A stretch of DNA of 10,489 nucleotides from Spirochaetaceae bacterium (GTDB taxonomy: Bacteria; Spirochaetota; Spirochaetia; WRBN01), in assembly GCA_020024055.1 (NCBI GenBank), contig JAHHUI010000046.1:1-10489 (forward strand), written 5' to 3'. The notes beneath the pieces were generated by a model. That model searched no databases, was not told the DNA's origin, and saw only the letters and a list, made by a program, of their open reading frames with translations. Positions 6,944 to 10,489 of this stretch are shown here, piece after piece. The position numbers and the translations under genes are program-made. The first letter of the stretch is position 1; the number at the start of each line of letters is the position of its first letter.

Positions 6944-8584
6944 TTAGAGCATTTTGGCACGATTAAGATCTTTCTTATACAGATCATCATACACAAAGCC
7001 ACGCATCTTCAAATCTTCTTTACGTTCATTCGAGAAAGGCATTGTGCGCCAGAAAATACCACGCACTTCATGTTCCAATTTCTGCATGCCTTTGCTCTCT
7101 TGTGTAATCCACAAAATATAATTTTCAATAAAGCTCAAGCGCACATCACCGCGTTGCTTTGTCTCGGAAAACCATTGATAAAATTGGCCCGTCAGGCCTT
7201 CTTCCATCCAATAATGTGCAGCTTTGTCCTTGGCCTGATTCCAGCGCAGGTCGGCTATGGCATACACCACAGCTATGCGCAGATCACGCGGGAACATCGG
7301 CACAGCAATGCGTCCCCGGCTGGTGGCACGATTTGTGCGTTCATAGGGTTCCCAGCACAAGCCATATGAGCCATAACAGGGCAATAAAATAACATGTGGC
7401 GGAATGCGATGCACATGGCGGCGGAATTCACGGCGGAACACCTGAGGATCAATTTCTTCAATTTCACGCAGTACTTCAACCACATTCTCTCTAGTGGCCA
7501 CCTGCTTAATATTTGCAGAGAAAAACTGACTGGCCAAAATAGGAAAATGATTCCCCTTGCGGCCCACAGACATATGCACCATCTGCGCAATTTTTTCGCT
7601 TTCCTTGGTTACAAGTGTCTTGTCTTGAGACATCAGGCCATCGCCCCCACCAGTCAGCTGCTTGATATTCTCCTCAATTTCATCTTTCTTCTCTTTTGCC
7701 TCTTTCAATTTGTCATAATTATTAGTCAGGTTTCTGACTAAAATAGACAAAGCACGGCAAATTTCCATAATCTCGCTGAAACAATTACGCTGTTCTTCTG
7801 TAAAGGGTTCTAAAATATTGGGCAAAATAGCACTTGGCATCACTTTATTCACCAGCTCTATAGAAGAATTCAAGCGAGACATCAAGCCTTGGCGTTCTTG
7901 TTCCAATTCAATTAAAACAGAAGAAAATCCTTCAAACTGCCCGCTGGCTTTATCCAGGTTCGCCTGAAGTCTAGACATTTCGGCAGCATTGCTGCCTCCT
8001 CCTGCACCGCCGGCATTATTCTTCCTGGTTGGGATAGGTTCATCTGAAGCCAAAGGCGCCACCTGTCCCGAACCAACCAAAGCCACCCATTCGTCGGTAT
8101 ACCACACCGCTTCATCCACTCTCTTGTCAAAAATAATACTGGAAATCATCTTGCGATGTTCATCTGAAACAAGATTCGGCAGCAACATTCCAAAACGCAC
8201 CATGAGTAATTTGGGCGTAGGTTTTTTATCATCCACAGCCATTAAAATAACGTCTGTAAATAATTTCCAATAAGAACTGATCAGACGCACACGATACACA
8301 TTGCGATCGGCAGGGTCAGTGGCTTTTAGATAAGCAACCAATACTTCATGCACACGATTGGCGCTTTCGCCCACACCAGTAAGAACTTTTTTGTAAAAAT
8401 CAGGATCATCAAACCACTTCTGGGGGGGGTCACTGAATTCCTTAATAGTATCAAAAGTAATTTTTGATGTGGCAGAAGTATTAGCTTGTCCTTCCGCATC
8501 TTCTATTGAGCTGTAAGCAGGAACAGCACCTGCATCCACTCCTAAAGGAGCTTCTAGTTGTTCTCCCAAATCATCTAATCCCAT
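6944..8584 (-). CDS. Large uncharacterised protein with Gly-rich linker and coiled coils
   Basis: I do not recognise the family of this 546-residue protein. It has no signal peptide or membrane helix, so it is probably cytoplasmic. Visible regions are an acidic, flexible N-terminus (1-40), a helical domain (about 41-175), a Gly-rich hinge (AGGAGGGSNA, 191-200), a long helical part with coiled-coil heptads (about 201-245 and 283-310), a second Gly hinge (TGGGDG), and a C-terminal domain (about 320-546). The last is rich in aromatic and Arg residues, with RIPPHVILLPCYGSYGLCW (393-411) and RGRIAVPMFPRD as its most distinctive segments. AGGGGG at 8592-8597, seven bases before the ATG, supports the start. 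pepD follows 29 bases downstream. A run of eight C on the coding strand lies at codons 52-55. A structural or scaffold role is possible from the architecture, but this is only an inference. Confidence 0.85.
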   Translation of the reverse strand: MGLDDLGEQLEAPLGVDAGAVPAYSSIEDAEGQANTSATSKITFDTIKEFSDPPQKWFDDPDFYKKVLTGVGESANRVHEVLVAYLKATDPADRNVYRVRLISSYWKLFTDVILMAVDDKKPTPKLLMVRFGMLLPNLVSDEHRKMISSIIFDKRVDEAVWYTDEWVALVGSGQVAPLASDEPIPTRKNNAGGAGGGSNAAEMSRLQANLDKASGQFEGFSSVLIELEQERQGLMSRLNSSIELVNKVMPSAILPNILEPFTEEQRNCFSEIMEICRALSILVRNLTNNYDKLKEAKEKKDEIEENIKQLTGGGDGLMSQDKTLVTKESEKIAQMVHMSVGRKGNHFPILASQFFSANIKQVATRENVVEVLREIEEIDPQVFRREFRRHVHRIPPHVILLPCYGSYGLCWEPYERTNRATSRGRIAVPMFPRDLRIAVVYAIADLRWNQAKDKAAHYWMEEGLTGQFYQWFSETKQRGDVRLSFIENYILWITQESKGMQKLEHEVRGIFWRTMPFSNERKEDLKMRGFVYDDLYKKDLNRAKML

Positions 8585-8699
8585 GTTCTAACCCCCTATT
8601 TTTCCCATGGTTTTAGGCAAAATCTACCACCGACAATATCTAACATTGAAGCCGGTAAAAATTAGAATGAAAATCTAAAACAGTGATTTTTTATTTAAC

Positions 8700-8782
8700 T
8701 GCGGTGAAGAGGACTTGAACCTCCACGACATTGCTGTCATTAGCCCCTCAAGCTAACGTGTCTACCATTTCACCATCACCGC
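8700..8782 (-). tRNA. tRNA-Leu (anticodon GAG)
   Basis: The minus strand gives a class II tRNA. The acceptor stem is GCGGTGA/TCACCGC. The anticodon stem TTAGC/GCTAA encloses loop TTGAGGG with anticodon GAG, which reads CTC and CTT. The long variable arm forms GACA-GCAA-TGTC, as expected of tRNA-Leu. The T loop is TTCAAGT. Discriminator A is at 8700, as required for leucyl-tRNA synthetase recognition, and CCA is not encoded. Confidence 0.96.
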
Positions 8783-8804
8783 GATTGGCTATTTTATTCC
8801 TTTT

Positions 8805-8833
8805 AACCTAGCATAAATATATATTCCTGTCAA
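8805..8833 (-). promoter_or_regulatory. Extended -10 promoter for tRNA-Leu
   Basis: On the minus strand a perfect -35 TTGACA (8828-8833) is followed after 17 bases by TAGGTT (8805-8810). TAGGTT matches the -10 consensus poorly but is preceded by TGC, the extended -10 signature. Transcription would start near 8798, about 16 bases before the mature 5' end of the tRNA. The promoter sits in the 71-base gap after the secreted-protein gene. Confidence 0.6.
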
Positions 8834-8853
8834 CGAATCTTCCTTTCCATCGT

Positions 8854-9255
8854 TTATGCTCCGCGTGTCAAAATTACTATTTCTGTCTCTCCTCTTTCGC
8901 CATCTCGTGTGGCATAAAAAGAAAGAACCCACATAGTGCCCATAGGTGCAGAAGTGAAAGCCCCCACATTTACATTGGCCGCTTGCTGAGGTGTCAATTC
9001 ACCGTCTCTCAAATCTTTGGCAGACTTACGTACATTCACCAAATAGCTGAAACTCAGCACGATCGACTCGCCAGGGGCACAGGTGACAGAAATCACATCT
9101 TTGCCTGAAGCCATGGCTTCGTTATTAATTTTTTTCCCGTTTAAACGCACAACAGGCTTAGACACTGACCGTGGCTTCACCTCTGTTTGTGCATAGAGAG
9201 AAAAATTCAAACTTAGCAAACATAATATACTGATAAAAAACTTTACTTTATTCAT
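8854..9255 (-). CDS. Small secreted protein of unknown function
   Basis: The 133-residue product starts with a classic cleavable signal peptide: basic NKVK, a hydrophobic core FFISILCLLSL, and a likely signal peptidase I site after LYA (residues 20-22). The mature protein of about 110 residues looks mostly beta-stranded, with patches such as DVISVTCAPGESIVLSFSY and MGTMWVLSFYATRDG; its last residues are ILTRGA. One Cys remains after cleavage (C59 region). I do not recognise a family. The start is well supported by AAGGAG at 9267-9272, eleven bases upstream. It is divergent from the histidine-phosphatase gene, and tRNA-Leu follows downstream on the same strand. It probably acts in the periplasm or outside the inner membrane. 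Confidence 0.82.
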   Translation of the reverse strand: MNKVKFFISILCLLSLNFSLYAQTEVKPRSVSKPVVRLNGKKINNEAMASGKDVISVTCAPGESIVLSFSYLVNVRKSAKDLRDGELTPQQAANVNVGAFTSAPMGTMWVLSFYATRDGERGETEIVILTRGA

Positions 9256-9293
9256 TTGTGTCTTCTCTCCTTAGTGGTGGGCTATGCTGCATA

Positions 9294-9323
9294 TTGCTAT
9301 AGCTGCCATAAATTCTTTATAAT
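9294..9323 (+). promoter_or_regulatory. Promoter abutting the histidine-phosphatase start codon
   Basis: TTGCTA (9294-9299), an 18-base spacer and a perfect -10 TATAAT (9318-9323) form a likely promoter. Seven bases separate the -10 from the ATG at 9331, so transcription would begin at about the A of the start codon. There is no Shine-Dalgarno between them, which fits a leaderless mRNA. Confidence 0.62.
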
Positions 9324-9330
9324 AAACCAT

Positions 9331-9948
9331 ATGAGAGTTTATTTCGTGCGCCACTGCGAAGCAGTGAGCAATGTGCAGCAAATCCTGGCCGGACAAATGG
9401 AATTTCCCTTGACCGAGCAAGGCTTGCAGCAAGCACAGCTGATTGCTGAAAATTTTTATAAAAAAATACAGCACATCGATTCTATTTATGTTTCTTCCCA
9501 ACTGCGCACCAGGCAGACTGCCCAGCCTTTTGCTCATCTGTTCAATGTTCAGCCCATCAGCGACGAAAGACTGAAAGAACAAGACTGGGGAAAATTCTGC
9601 GGAAAAACCTATCAAGAGCTGCGCTCAGATCCGCAATTCCATCACCCCAAAACCCAAGACTGGTCCTTCAAGCCCGAAGGCGGTGAAGGTTATGCTGATG
9701 TATATCAGCGTGTGATGGATTTCTTTTCCACTTTACAGCAGCTGCCTTCACAATCTTCAGTTTTATGCGTCACTCATGGGGGTACAATGCGTATCATCCG
9801 CGGAATATTGGAACAAACTGCCCCGCATTCCTACAGCCCTGATGTGCCTTCCAACGGCGAAATATGGCATATAGAATCTTTCCAGCCCGGCCGCAAACAT
9901 CACATCGATATTTGGCATTTTGGCCCGCAAATCCAGCATCCTATGTAG
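9331..9948 (+). CDS. Histidine phosphatase superfamily protein (phosphoglycerate mutase-like)
   Basis: The 205-residue protein has the 2H-phosphatase core. MRVYFVRHCEAVSN at the N-terminus carries the phospho-accepting H8 and R7, with Cys in place of the common Gly of RHG. SSQLRTRQTA (55-64) holds the second Arg, LKEQDWGKFCGKTYQE (81-96) the acid/base Glu83, and VTHGGTMRII (147-156) the second catalytic His149. These enzymes transfer or remove phosphate from small molecules such as phosphoglycerate, alpha-ribazole phosphate or sugar phosphates. The insertions of true cofactor-dependent phosphoglycerate mutase are absent, so a phosphatase is more likely; the substrate is unknown. The frame extends upstream to a TTG at 9256, but conservation starts at this ATG and the promoter lies just before it. 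Its stop is eight bases from that of the convergent gene. Confidence 0.92.
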   Translation: MRVYFVRHCEAVSNVQQILAGQMEFPLTEQGLQQAQLIAENFYKKIQHIDSIYVSSQLRTRQTAQPFAHLFNVQPISDERLKEQDWGKFCGKTYQELRSDPQFHHPKTQDWSFKPEGGEGYADVYQRVMDFFSTLQQLPSQSSVLCVTHGGTMRIIRGILEQTAPHSYSPDVPSNGEIWHIESFQPGRKHHIDIWHFGPQIQHPM

Positions 9949-9956
9949 CACCAATA

Positions 9957-10489
9957 TCAGCCGTGCATTTGTGCTATTCTGTCCTCTACTTCTCTCAAAC
10001 GTTTTTGCAAGTTTTCCAAACTTTTTTCTATACGCCTTTTTTCTGCTTCCAGTCTTTTCGCCGTCTCCTCGGGCTTGTTGCGATGTTCACGAATATAGGC
10101 TCTGGCCGTGTCGGGTGTCTGCCCGCTGGCCAGCATATCCTGCACCGCCAGGCAATGCTCGGGCTCGCTGGCGCTGGCGGCGATGCGCATATTTTCATAG
10201 CCGATTTTTGGATCAATATCCAAGGCATACACTTTCATCACCGTGCGCGCCTGTGTGCGCTGCATGCCCAGAATACGCTCCACATAATCTTCAAAGCTGG
10301 CTTGTTTTTGCTGGCATAAATCCAAAGCCTGTATCAGCAAAGCTCCAAATTCTTTCATCAGGGCACCGTTTTTGCTTAAATAATAATCTTTAATTTTCTT
10401 TGTCAGTGCTTGAAATTCATGATTGCTTTCAAAAATATTTTTGTACAATCCCTGTTCTTCTGCCTTTGTCACAAGGCTGTGTAAAGTGT
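9957..10489 (-). CDS. HTH-like and coiled-coil protein, 5'-partial at window edge
   Basis: The frame stays open to the right edge. A GTG at 10472 could start a 171-residue protein, but in-frame codons continue upstream and no ribosome site is visible, so it is best treated as partial. The N-terminal half is helical. Residues about 58-83 (counted from that GTG), FEDYVERILGMQRTQARTVMKVYA, resemble the DNA-binding helices of phage and plasmid regulators, in which a short resident helix is followed by a recognition helix. After a spacer with a TPDTARAY segment, residues 134-168 form a highly charged coiled coil (KRLEAEKRRIEKSLENLQKR), suggesting dimerisation. I do not know its family or target. 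A DNA-binding or nucleoid-associated role is an inference. Its stop lies eight bases from that of the phosphatase gene. Confidence 0.75.
   Translation of the reverse strand, partial: TLHSLVTKAEEQGLYKNIFESNHEFQALTKKIKDYYLSKNGALMKEFGALLIQALDLCQQKQASFEDYVERILGMQRTQARTVMKVYALDIDPKIGYENMRIAASASEPEHCLAVQDMLASGQTPDTARAYIREHRNKPEETAKRLEAEKRRIEKSLENLQKRLREVEDRIAQMHG

Noticed and set aside
8662..8678. Possible terminator after tRNA-Leu (TTAGA/TCTAA stem followed by T-rich DNA on the minus strand)
   Set aside because: The stem has only five pairs, one of them GC, and is too weak to call a rho-independent terminator.
9256..9330. N-terminal extension of the histidine-phosphatase from TTG 9256
   Set aside because: The extra 25 residues have no conserved match, would start inside the divergent gene's ribosome-site region, and the promoter lies within them.
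1..10489. Mobile element, CRISPR array, toxin-antitoxin pair or defence cluster
   Set aside because: I saw no transposase or integrase, no regularly spaced repeats and no paired small genes of that type; radC alone is not enough to call a mobile or defence region.

Overview
The window looks like chromosomal housekeeping and metabolic DNA from a bacterium with slightly AT-rich DNA. It is densely coded on both strands: about ten protein genes, two tRNA genes, no mobile element, no CRISPR array and no gap above 300 bases. Several traits suggest a spirochaete, perhaps a relative of Treponema: a MalQ-type glucanotransferase relative with an ALNP-like motif after a short DTG segment, a relaxed lipobox, tRNA genes without encoded CCA, and two proteins that look like lineage-restricted spirochaetal hypotheticals. 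This is an inference from remembered resemblance and the genus is not proven.

Left part (1-1920). A small membrane-anchored protein of unknown function, possibly cut by the window edge, converges on a thioredoxin gene whose active site is WCSYC. A divergent promoter region separates the thioredoxin gene from an orphan zinc/manganese-type substrate-binding lipoprotein. A tRNA-Pro(TGG) gene follows on the minus strand.

Middle (1948-5512), plus strand. First comes a protein that aligns over its whole length with MalQ 4-alpha-glucanotransferases but appears to lack the catalytic Glu and several substrate-binding motifs. It is followed closely by radC, then, after a 116-base gap with an inverted repeat, by a small two-helix membrane protein. 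That gene overlaps by one base with a MagIII-like DNA glycosylase gene lacking the Fe-S cluster.

Right part (5496-10489). On the minus strand are a secreted small protein, tRNA-Leu(GAG), a 546-residue unknown protein with a Gly-rich linker and coiled coils, and pepD (Xaa-His dipeptidase). The last two form a likely operon. A histidine-phosphatase (phosphoglycerate mutase-like) gene lies on the plus strand and meets a partial minus-strand gene for an HTH-like/coiled-coil protein at the right edge.

I see no single new multi-gene system. The most notable points are the degenerate MalQ relative with a poly-G tract at its start, two near-consensus promoters placed so that transcription would begin at or beside the start codon (leaderless mRNAs), and the long uncharacterised protein with a poly-C tract near its 5' end.
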